From positions 24,335,307 through 24,399,306 of the forward strand of contig NC_068343.1 of NCBI RefSeq assembly GCF_014633365.1: DNA of 64,000 bases, read 5' to 3'. A model generated the notes under the pieces. It did not search any database and had not been told where the DNA came from. It saw nothing but the letters and a program-made list of their open reading frames with translations. Below are positions 24,002-34,316 of this stretch, in pieces. The first letter of the stretch is position 1. Every line of letters starts with the position of its first letter. The position numbers were made by a program, and so were the translations under genes. The DNA comes from Diospyros lotus (taxonomy: Eukaryota; Streptophyta; Magnoliopsida; Ericales; Ebenaceae).

Positions 24002-24600
24002 GCTTCTAGAAGATTTTTGTCTTCTTTTTTATTTTTAATTTTAAACCATATAAGGACGGAGAACGGGGGACCACGCGGTTAAGGAAGATTCTTTTTATGT
24101 TTTCATTTATAATAATTTTATCTAAAATTAATAATAATTAATTTAAAATAATGAGTATATTTATTATTAATTTTAAATGAGATTTTTATGTATTTGAGTA
24201 GAATTATTATAAATTTTTATATGTTACGTCAATTTATTAATTTTAGTTATGAAAATTATTTGTTAAATTTATTTATGAATATAATATTTTTTCGCAATTA
24301 ATTCAATTCAATTTACGACAATTATAACATTTTCACAGTTTCAACTCAATTCAATTTCGTGTGAGTTTTAAGGCTAAAACTTAACTTCACTAAAATGGTA
24401 AGGCAAGTTTGAGTTTAAGAGAACGTATTGTATTTTATTTTTTATATATATTTTAATTTTTTCTTTTTATAATAATTATAACAAATTTTAGTCATGAATG
24501 AGTTCAGATGCATGGCTCAGTGACATGCACGCAGTTTTCAGCGTGACTTCGTTCGCCCTTCGCCCCCCCCCCCCCCCCCCCCCCCATCATGGTAACTCGT
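24002..24600. other. AT-rich upstream region of the WAT1-like gene with a 23-bp C run
   Basis: No coding sequence was seen. A homopolymer of 23 C lies at 24563-24585. The region separates the pseudo-exon from the promoter. Confidence 0.6.
24563..24585. repeat. Poly(C) run, 23 bp
   Basis: An uninterrupted C homopolymer about 130 bp upstream of the WAT1-like start codon. Confidence 0.9.
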
Positions 24601-24620
24601 CCAGAGCGCTTAATTAGGCA

Positions 24621-24630
24621 TATATAAATA
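24621..24630 (+). promoter_or_regulatory. TATA box of the WAT1-like gene
   Basis: A tatataaata motif lies 85 bp upstream of the start codon at 24715, a usual plant spacing allowing for a short 5' UTR. This is inferred from position and motif only. Confidence 0.55.
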
Positions 24631-24714
24631 GACTGTTCTCTAGCAAACATTGCTGCAAAGTCCTTGCTATATGATCTCTCCCCCTTCGTTTAGTTAATTA
24701 ATTACTCGTTGAAA

Positions 24715-25227
24715 ATGCCGCAGCACAGCCTCGCCACTCATGTAGTTTTGCTGTTGATTCCCCAAGTGATTTCCGTAGGAATCAACATATTTTGCAAGCA
24801 AGCCATAGTGGGGGATTCCATGCCCGTTTCCATTCTCATTTCTTATCGTTTCATCTGTGGTGCAATCACTCTTTCTCCTTTCGTCATCTTCTACGAGTCC
24901 AGGTTGGTTCGTCTTCTTCTTCTTCTCCATATCTTGGCTAGTTATCATATCTTCACTTTCCAAATCAAGATCTGTGCTTGGGAGTAGCTAGATCGTTGTA
25001 TTCTCACTAGCTGCTAGCTAGTTGTGGAGGAAAGCAATTACTGAAACTCGATCAATTGTCTCTTCTTGACTGTCGCGTACGTGTGTTTTGTTATGTACCA
25101 GGATCAGCGCGCCCACCAAACCCACATGGAAGCTATTGTGCATCTCCGTAGTAAATGGGCTTTTAGGGTAAGTACTAAAAATAGTACTCTCCATCGACAT
25201 CGATCCTTTTGTATCTCGTTTAAACAT

Positions 25228-25259
<32 letters not shown>

Positions 25260-27907
25260 CTAGAGAGAGAGAAAGAGAGACATTTTCCCTAGCTGGCTAG
25301 CTAGCTGGTTATTAACAACATGTGAGGATGATCAATGACAATTAAATTTCTACAGAGGTTCATTGTTCCAGAATCTGTACCTTGAGAGCATGGCTTCAAC
25401 ATCACCGACGTTCATCTCAGCCATTGTCAATCTCACTCCTGCAATCGCCTTTCTGCTCTGCCTAGCTTTCAGGTGCCTAGAAAGTAGTTCACGTCTCATC
25501 TCTAACAATTTTGGCTTTTAAACTATCTTTATATATCAGCTTGTTTAACATCAAATTTTTCTTTCTGGGCACCCTTCTTTAACATTAATCATTGATGAAT
25601 GTTTCATTTCATGATACGGTCGAGATGGTGATTTCCTGGAGTAAAGATTTGATTCCGCCAACAAAGTGCCTATTTGGAGAAGTTGGTTTGGATAGCGAAA
25701 ATATTTTTCTTGGGAACTAGAGAATTATGATAGTTTGACTAGTCCAAAATATCATCATCAACTATTTAATGTTAAATAATGAATAGCGACATATAAATTA
25801 ATAATGTAATAAAAAAAGTAAGAAGTAACGTTATTTTAAAGAGATAATTTAATAAAATGATTATTTGAATAGCAAAAATTTTGTCTAAGGAATCCGATTT
25901 GATGTAGGCATTAAAGAAAAAAAAATAAAAGTAAATTGATAATATTTTAATTTACAAGATTTGACTGTGGACTTTTCATATTTTTTACTTATTTAACTTT
26001 TGCATTTTCAGAATTTTTTTTCTCTTATTTATATTATTAATTGAAAAGATTTATTTTCTAAACTTGAATATATAAATTTAATTAGAGATTTTGCATATTT
26101 AAAAACAAGTAAAATAAAAATTAAATAATTTTTAATATTTATTTATATTATTAAACGGCCATCAAAGTTACTCTCGCCTAAAATCACAAATATTCTTAAG
26201 TCAGGCTTGTCTAAAATTTTGGAATATTACTCCTAAATGAAGATGTAATTATGCAAGGCTGGAGAGCTTATCAGCTCAAAGACATCCTAAGATAAAAGTA
26301 GCAGGAGTTGCGTTGAGCATTGTGGGCGCCACACTCTTGGCCTCTTTCAAACGCTTAGAAGTTAACCCTTGGCCACTCAAATTTGGCTTCCTGCAACAGC
26401 AGCAGCAACAAAAGCACGACAATCAAATTATGGGCTTAATTCTAGCCCTACTTTCTACACTAAGCAATGCATTCTTCTTGACAATTCAGGTAATTTTATC
26501 TCTAGTTATATGTTAATATTTATAATGTTGAATCTGTTATATATATATATATTATATCTACTCGCTTTTGATTAATTTATTCACTTGGTAGGGCAAGTTC
26601 AATGTTGACAGTGGCAACATTTTCCTCGTCCCGTTCTTGATAAATCTAATGGCTGCCATTCAATCAGTTGTCTATGCTCTGTTAGCTGAGAAGGATAAGA
26701 CACAATGGAAGTTGGGATGGAATGTCAGGCTCTGGGCTGCATCTTTTGCAGTAATCTTCTCGACAAAGCATCTTATTAATTAAAACCTTGATTTTTTTGT
26801 TTTTAATCTATTTTCTAGTATTTAGTTGTTTTATCATTTAATAAAAAAAAATAAAAGCTTAGCATATATATATATATATATATATATAGGAATAAAATCT
26901 GAATTTGATTAATATAATATGCACATTAACAATAAAAAAGAAACACAATTATTCAATAAAAGGAGATTTAAAAAAAGAATATAGAATCAGATTGAATGAG
27001 ATATGCCAAAACAAATCTCCTTAAGATAGATTTCACCCCCTCAATGGTGTTAAAGGATCAATGGACGTCTGTCTTCCAAAAACAACACTTCTTTCAAAAA
27101 TTAGTATAACACGATACTAATTTCAACGAGCAAAACCAAACTTGATAATACTTTTCTTCTTGACTTAACGAAAAGATTTTAGAATTGCTTGTACTTGAAA
27201 ATAATAGAAAATTATGAAAGTATATTAGAGAAGGAACGTATAAAATCAATAACTTGAATTGATTTTTGATTTCTTGATAGAATGGGATATGGGGAGGGGG
27301 GGTCCTATTTATAGTTTTCAAGTGTCTAATTGTGAAAGGTTATGTTCTTTGATCCAGTTTAATTTGGATATCCAGATCGCATCTTTTCTTATTTAGACGC
27401 GACATGACGATCCAAATTGCACTTTCTGGTAAAGGTACATATCTTTTTCGTTGCACCTTTCACATCCAAATAGACATGTTTACTCACCCGAATGGATATG
27501 TCCACTTACCCGAGCCCCATATGAACAATAGCATCTAATCTTGAAGACTTTTTCAATGCACGTACTTAAGATCCATCAAGACGCATTAATTCCAACAATA
27601 TATTATTTGATTAATTTCATGCTTGTTTCTAAATTAATTTCTTGTCGTCGGCTACATGCATGGCTTGCAGGGAGTGTTGGGGTCGGGGCTGTCAACCACC
27701 ATTACCACATGGTGTATTTCAGAGATGGGGCCTTTGTTCGTGTCCACCGCCAACCCCTTTGGATTGATTCTTATGACAGCCACTGGCTACTTCCTTCTGG
27801 GCGAGAAGTTGTATGTCACAAGGTAATTAAGGTTATCTTTTTGACTCTTCAGTCTTCATTCATCCCTCCCTTTGTGCTTTTCCCTTCAATATTATGCATC
27901 ACTCCTT

Positions 27908-27953
<46 letters not shown>

Positions 27954-28052
27954 TTGGCAGCAATTGCATTAATCGTAGCAGCCGTATTGCTGATACTATG
28001 GGGAGAAGTCAAAGAACAGGAAGTGGAATTAGACGCTGTAAGTGAAGCCTAA
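24715..28052 (+). CDS. WAT1-related protein (nodulin MtN21/EamA-like transporter), seven exons
   Basis: This is a plant drug/metabolite-type membrane exporter; characterised relatives move auxin, amino acids or other small metabolites at the tonoplast or plasma membrane, but the substrate here is unknown. Exons with GT-AG borders and matching phases are 24715-24902, 25102-25167, 25356-25472, 26258-26489, 26592-26750, 27671-27822 and 27953-28052. They give 337 aa, slightly below the usual 350-400. Visible family blocks are MPQHSLATHVVLLLIPQVIS (TM1), SYRFICGAITLSPFVIFYES (TM2), NLYLESMASTSPTFISAIVN (TM4 region, residues about 94-113), VALSIVGATLLASF (TM5), a Q-rich hydrophilic loop (residues about 158-163), then a second EamA half with NLMAAIQSVVYALLAEKD, WCISEMGPLFVSTANP and a last TM followed by a short acidic tail (EVKEQEVELDAVSEA). 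No stop or frameshift interrupts it. ATG 24715 is the first in frame before TM1. Intron 6 ends in a (CT)n run used as its polypyrimidine tract. Confidence 0.93.
25229..25258. repeat. (CA)n/(TA)n microsatellite in WAT1-like intron 2
   Basis: A cacaca run of about 22 bp is followed by tatata and then gagaga. It is intronic, between exons 2 and 3. Confidence 0.85.
27909..27950 (+). repeat. (CT)n microsatellite at the intron 6 acceptor
   Basis: About 42 bp of CT repeat ends directly at the AG of exon 7 (27951-27952). It acts as the pyrimidine tract of that splice site by position. Confidence 0.9.
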
Positions 28053-28643
28053 GTTGCATCCTCATCAAAACTATTCAAGTTCTGAAAATTCGATACTCAA
28101 AGATGATTCACACTCAGTTTAATTATTATTTATTTACAAAAAATTATTACAATTATTCTTTAAGTAAGTGTGTATATGTGGGGACTTTGATATGTAAGGT
28201 GTAAAATAATAATATGGTTGGGCTTGTCATACAAATATATGTAACATTATAAATTATATTGTATTTGAGGAGAACATTGTTTTTTATGACTGGAACATGA
28301 AGATAATATTTCGTGTTTATGTAACTTAGACTTTGTAAATATAAATGCCATTTTGATATAATAAAATGATTTTCTTGTATTGTCTGTATAGGATGGATGG
28401 ATGCCAATGGCATCATTAATTTTGTATCATGAATTTAATGAATCTATACATTTACCTTTAAACCCAGAAAAATCCAACAATAAGATGTATGCACTTGCAT
28501 AGGGTGTAGCGGCCCACAAAACCATCGTCCAGTATAAATATATATATATATATATATATATTTAATAGGGTTAAACACTAATGCTAACTGAACTTTGCAT
28601 CCAGTTATTACTTGGTCACTCAATTTTAAAATGTTACCCATTA
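28053..28643 (+). other. 3' flank of the WAT1-like gene
   Basis: AT-rich non-coding DNA. An aataaaatg signal near 28360 is a plausible polyadenylation signal about 310 bp after the stop. A (TA)n run lies at 28539-28561. Confidence 0.45.
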
Positions 28644-29342
28644 TTCACTCATCTTTCAAAATCATTTCGCATCCCTCACTCATTAGCTCAGTGTTAGTTG
28701 GGGCTAACTGTTATACACATGTGTCAAACAAAAAACACACGTGATGCTAATGTGGGCTAATTGTGTATTCATTGCCAATCAGAAGCTGCCACATGTCACT
28801 ACCTCAAATCCCCATAAAACCCTTTCTCTTTCTCCTTCTCCCTCCCCCTCCTCTCTCTCTCTCTCGCCTCTGGTTGTCGCCCACAGTAATAGGCCCTCCA
28901 TTCGTTGTTGTTGCACCTACTGTCGTTCGCGTTTGATGTAAACGTCGCCATGACCGTTGAAGTTGTCGCAATCATGGATTCTGAGACTTGGTTTATAACG
29001 GTCACCATTCGCCTTCGACGTAGCCATAGTTGCCGCCGTCACTCAATTATGGGAGTTGGTTTGCAGCGGTTGTTCCCCATTTGTGGCTACGACGTCTGCG
29101 TCGGAGGTGAATGGTTGTGGCTGCAATGGCGATGAATAGAGGGTCTGCCACTGCGAGCAACCAGAGGCAAGAGAAAGAAAGAGAGGGGGAGGGAGAAGGA
29201 GAAGGAAATAAGGTTTTATGGGGATTTGGGCTAGTGAGATGTGGTTGTTTCTAATTTGCAGTTAATGCATAATCAGCTCACATTAGCACTACGTGTGTTT
29301 TTCATTTGACACGTATGCATATTTTGAAAGATGAGTGAGTAG
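28644..29342. mobile_element. Long inverted-repeat (Mutator-like) DNA element
   Basis: The left arm (28644-28890) and the reverse complement of the right arm (29155-29342) match in order. Shared blocks are 'actcatctttcaaaat', 'aaaaacacacgt..tgctaatgtg', 'caaatccccataaaacc' and a pyrimidine-rich 'ttctccttctccctccccctc' block split by small indels. The loop (28890-29155) is GC-richer. Long arms around a unique loop suit a MULE-like element. The outermost ends and target duplication could not be fixed; the right arm seems shorter than the left by about 80 bp. No transposase is present. Confidence 0.65.
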
Positions 29343-29590
29343 GCCTGGCTAAAAGGCCTATGCCTAGGGCCCCCAAGGAGAAGGCCTTATCTACCCTATC
29401 TAAAAACTACCCACCAATACGAGTCAAGTAAGGAGTACTAACTTAGAAAACTAGCCACCCCTGAGAACTGTTTTGTAAGTGTTGTGTGCCCCAATACTAA
29501 ATTTGGATGACGTTTGATAGGCTTTGTAACTGGTTGCATTAATTGTATCTCTGTATATATTAATAAAATGCAAGGTTTTTTTTTTTCCAT
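29343..29590. other. Spacer, nothing recognised
   Basis: Non-coding DNA between the inverted-repeat element and the copia LTR. It ends in a T-run at 29577-29588. Confidence 0.4.
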
Positions 29591-29599
29591 TCATGAGCT

Positions 29600-32434
29600 C
29601 TCTAGTTTAACACATGAATGAGTCCCTAAATTTTCTATTTGGAATCCTATTCTCAAGGTTTTGAGATTGTGTGACAAGATTCTCAAGTAATATGATTTCT
29701 TAAACTATTCTTAGTCCTTAGATTCTTTGGATGGGGACTCCGATTGGTTGAGTATGAACTAACACAAGAGTTATTACCTCATTTAATATGGGATACCGAT
29801 AGGAGGGTGGTGTGTTACATGCCACATGACATGAGATGTCGCAAATAGACCTATGGGTGGTTGTTGGAAAATGACCAGTCAAATGTGATGCCAAATACAG
29901 ACCACACGGCATGGTGGATAATGGTCTTGTCATCAAGTTGCGATGTGTATTGATCCCTAGACTTGAACCAACACGACTGTTTTGTATATTAGTGTGTAGG
30001 ATTTTCTAATGAGCCAAACCATCCAATTGGGTGATGGAGAGATTTATCTATGTGGTTCCGTATTACTAGTATGTGGAGACAGGCATTGGGGATAGAATCT
30101 GTCACCCTCGTTAGTAATTAATGGGGTAAATGTCATATTTGATCTACTGTTAGTGTGACAGGACAGTCTCTGACTAGTGCAGATTGAATATCATGAATGA
30201 AGTTTCCTGATCTACTGTTAATTACAGAGTTTGTGAGTTTATCTATCTATGGCTCCTGCTCAATTGAGATGTTAGGTGATGAAAGGATTATAACACATAG
30301 TAATCGTCATTCATAATAGGTTCACTTGAAGTGAGACTTCACTGCCACCTATAATGTCCTGAATCGCAACTAGGTGCTATTCAGGAACTCTCAGATCGTC
30401 AACAAGATATGGAGAGATTTCGGTGATGAGTCAAAGGATTAACCGGTACTGAAAAGGGTTTTGGTGCTATCTGATTGCTAGCTAGTAATGAGTCTAAAAA
30501 GTCACACATCTTATAGTATCACGCCTGGTATCGACATCTTGTACCCATAGCGTCTCAGGGATTAGTCAGTCAAAAGTTAACTAGCAAGGTAGGAGAGTCG
30601 ACTTTCCATAGTCAGAATCGACTCCCTAGGAGGTAAGAGTTGACTTTTGCCTTATGGAGAGTTGACTCTTGGTGCCACCAGTAGCTTAAATTGGAGAGCC
30701 ACGTGGCACAAAATTGGGAGGGTTGAGATGACACTACAAAAAAATCAGTATTTAGCGGTGGTTTTTTTTGTATTTTGCAGTGATTTTTTTTTTTCATTTT
30801 GCGGCGATTAACGTAATTCAAAACCACCGGTATATCAGGTGTCACAAAGCATTTAGTAGCGATTTTCAGCAACAGCTAGAATAATCGCCGCTAAATGCTA
30901 TTTTTTGTGGCGATTTTTAAAATATTTAGCGGCGATTTTGAAACCGTCGCAAAAAAATTGTAAAATATTGAATTTTCAAAAATAAGTCAAAATTTTTGAA
31001 TTTTAGTGGCGGTTTTAAAACCACCACTATTTACCATACCAGTGTTTAAACGGCAAAGCTGAGTGCCTGGCCGCTCGCGGGCGCAAGCCCGCATGCCCGC
31101 GCCTAGCCCCCCTCCCAACGCACCACGTGGCCATATTAGAAATTTAATTTTCCAGCCTCTCCTATCCCTAGATTCAAACTCGTAACCTCCTATACGCGCG
31201 TGTGCACATGAGACCAGCTGATCTGTGAAGCCTCCTTATTAATTATTAACGTATATAAATTATACACTAAACCAATCCCATTTTTCAGAAATATACTCTA
31301 TATTTTTTTAATATAAATTAATGGATTATTTTTTAGAAGAATAATAGAATAAATTTTAAATAAATTAAATAAATTAATTTATTAAAAAATAAAATGACGA
31401 GTTTATATATTTTTTAAAAATTATTAAAATTTTGCTACATATTTTTTTATTTTTTTAAATTAAATTTTTTAATGAATTTTTATTTTTAATTATTTAATTA
31501 TTTTTTAATTTAACAACATTTTTAAAAATCACCGCTAAATTGATTAAAAAATTATATTTTGCGGCAATTTTTCAAAATCGCCGTAAATATTAATTTAATT
31601 TTTATTTAATTAATTAATTATTTTAAAATTTTAGTGTCAGTTTCTAAAACCGCCACTAAATTTAATTATTTAATATTTTTTTAAATATTTGCACCGATTT
31701 TTCAAAATTGCCACAAATATTAATTAAATTTTATTTAATTATTTAATTTTATTTGAATTTAGAGGCGATTTTTCAAAAATCGCGGCAAAATTTAATTTAA
31801 TTTTTTAATTATTTATTTATTTTCTAGATTTAGCGGCAATTTTTTGAAAGCCGCCATAAAATTAAGTTTTTAATGAATTTTTCGATGGTTTTGAAAAATC
31901 GCAGCTAAATGTTAAAGAAACCGCCGCAAAACACCGTATTTTGTGGTGGTTTCTAAAACCGCCTAAAAAAAATCATCGCGAAAAATTAATTTTTTTATAG
32001 TGTGAGGTGGAGGAATTGGTTCTGAGCAGAGATTAAATTGAAGAAGCAGTGTTTACTGCTTCACGTTACTTCCTCTACTTCCTCTATAAATTTTGTTGCC
32101 GCTATGAAATTAATACGTGTGAGAGTCACGTAGGGAAATTTGAGACGTGGGTACGAGTATATGGAGACCTTTGTGTCTAGCTCAGGAAGAAGAAATCGAA
32201 ACAGTATTGAACAACGTACTAAGTATGGATCAACTAAGACCAATACTACGTGAGATGGAGCGGTCTCAGTATAGAAATTGTTTATGTACTAACCCTACAT
32301 AAGATTGCAGGTATGCGTGTTGCTTAAATACCTAAGTTGTGTGTATGGTGCATATAATTGATTATGCTGTGCACATCTGATGTGTATAAATTTTTAAAAA
32401 TTAACCGACATGACCATACCCAAGATTTGCATCA
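29600..32434 (+). mobile_element. Ty1/copia 5' LTR interrupted by a CACTA element
   Basis: The right end is set by a primer-binding-like tggtataagaggctc at 32435. A tataaattt box at about 32081 would be the LTR promoter. Two parts share a 'gtcgact'-rich style (30595-30665 before the CACTA insert; similar words recur at 32550-32630 in the leader). Removing the insert leaves about 1.5 kb, plausible for a long copia LTR. The left boundary is a guess; no partner LTR was found. Confidence 0.4.
30732..32002. mobile_element. Non-autonomous CACTA (En/Spm-type) transposon, 1271 bp
   Basis: It begins CACTACAAAAAAAT at 30732 and ends ATTTTTTTATAGTG at 32002, inverted termini with one mismatch. A 3-bp TGA duplication flanks it (30729-30731 and 32003-32005). 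Subterminal DNA is filled with repeats of gcggcgatttt / aaaatcgccgc in both orientations, the usual transposase-binding arrangement of CACTA elements. There is no transposase ORF; the middle is a very AT-rich stretch with a GC block at 31070-31130. Confidence 0.9.
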
Positions 32435-32450
32435 ATGGTATAAGAGGCTC
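32435..32450 (+). other. Copia primer-binding site
   Basis: It reads tggtataagaggctc, similar to the tggtatcagagcc site of the second copia element at 58825. It lies between the LTR and the leader. Confidence 0.45.
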
Positions 32451-33079
32451 AGCTTGGTATTTAATGCATATACATGGTCACATGTGTTAAATATAGTATT
32501 AAATTAGCATTAATTAGGCTTCAAATCGTTGGTTAATTGAAGAAGACGATTCTGCGTTGTAGAAGTCGACTTTGTCGACTTTCCTAGTTTGGAGAGTCGA
32601 CTTTTGGGCAGCCCAGAAGTTGACTCCCAGTGCTACAAAAGTCTACTCCTATTGATTCTAGTACCCAGACAACTTGTTCTAATTTTCTCGTTGTTGATGA
32701 TTGTGTGATGATTCACATTGGACATCGACACGAGGGATTAGATATGCATGTTTGGAGGAGTGGTTGTAATATTTGACATATGCGGTATACACACATTTTC
32801 AAAATTGTTTTGAATTAGCAATGAAAGTGGATGTATTTTCAGGATGAGCATAGGCTTGGTTTGAATGAATAAATGTTACAGGGGTTCGGTTGGTTTATTT
32901 CAATATGTAATAATTTATTAATTTAGGTATATACTAAGGTATAAGGCTCAAGTAGCTTTTTTTAGTCTTTATTTTACAAATGTTGTAATCTGAAGACGAC
33001 GTCAATAAGTTTACGGTAGCAAGAAGCAGTTAAGCAAACAATACATAAGGAGTTGATATGTGGCATGGTTTAAACTTTT
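32451..33079. other. Copia leader, left part
   Basis: Non-coding, with several gtcgact words at 32545-32640. It is interrupted at 33080 by a solo LTR; the leader resumes at 34317. Confidence 0.4.
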
Positions 33080-34311
33080 TGTTGAACCAATTTGCTCATA
33101 TTAATTAAGTTTTGATGATTAATAAAAAGGGTATTTTTTAATATACAAATAATAGTATTTTAATAATTAACAAAAAAGAGTATTTCTCTTAAATATATTA
33201 ATTGTAGTACTGAATTATTTTTGATTAATTTATAAAATATTTTTTCATAGCATATGTATTACCAAAAATATTATTTTTTATTAAAAATATTTAATAAATA
33301 ATTTTAAATACATAAAAATTATTTAAAAATATTTTTTATAAAATTTGGACCGTTGACTCTTGATGCCCAACGGTCAAATTTTTTACCATTACAAAATTTG
33401 TCAAAAGAGTGCCAGCGAAAGTTAGCTTTCACTGAAACAAAAGTTGACTCTCGTTCAAGCAAAAGTCGACTCTCAATTTTTTAATAGTCGACTCTCGCCC
33501 CAACGGTTAGAATTTTGACCGTTGCAATAGTGTTCAAAATGCCTATAAATCCCCCCCCCCCCCCCAAACTCATTCTGAAGATATCCAAGTGCTTCCATTG
33601 CATATCCAAAACACTCAAAAGCTCTCAAATACTCTCAAGCAAAACATCCAAGCAATTCGAGAATCTTGAAACATTATTGCATATCCACCGAAGAGTCACA
33701 AGGCAAGAGGAGAAAAATATATTGCAAAATCGAATATGATCTTCTCCATTTAAATCGAGGTCACTGTTTATTTATTTATTTAAATATTATTACCTTGTAT
33801 ATTTTGTGCTTAATTTCTTATTTGTGTCCAAATGTGGACAAATTATTTGTAAACATTTAAACTGTAGCTGTGGATTGTATAAGTTTTCTAGAACCATTTA
33901 AAATATAGGTAAATCTAGTTTTCAAGGTAAGCCATGGTAGAAACCTTGGTGTAGTGGTTCCCTATAACTTATTGTAATTTAGGTGTGTATCTAGTTTCTA
34001 AGTTGAGTTAGTGTGAAAACCTTGGTGAAATTGGTTTAGTGGAATCCCAATGGTGGTTAGATCTTGGGAGAGTGGAGTAGGTGTGTATAGAGACACCGAA
34101 CCACTATAAATTGTCTTATACCTAATTTTATTTATTCTTGTTATATCTTGTGACTTGCATTAATTATTAATATCAAACATAATTTATTATATTTATCAAA
34201 TATATATTTTTAAATAAAATCATTAATAAAAAATATTTATTAAAATTGTGAAAAACTTTAATCACTCAATTCATCCCTCCTCTTGAGTAGTCATTCCCTA
34301 AGGGACCAACA
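33080..34311 (+). mobile_element. Solo copia LTR, 1232 bp
   Basis: It starts TGTTGAACC and ends GGACCAACA and is flanked by the 5-bp duplication CTTTT (33075-33079 and 34312-34316). It contains a promoter-like gcctataaat at 33541 followed by a C-run. The 3' part, with 'caattcatccctcctcttgag', resembles the ends of long copia LTRs. No internal region remains. Confidence 0.85.
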
Positions 34312-34316
34312 CTTTT

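Noticed and set aside
24563..24585. Poly(C) run as an assembly gap filler
   Set aside because: Similar C or G runs occur at 33550 and 42762 in plausible biological contexts, so it may be real; length may still be inexact.
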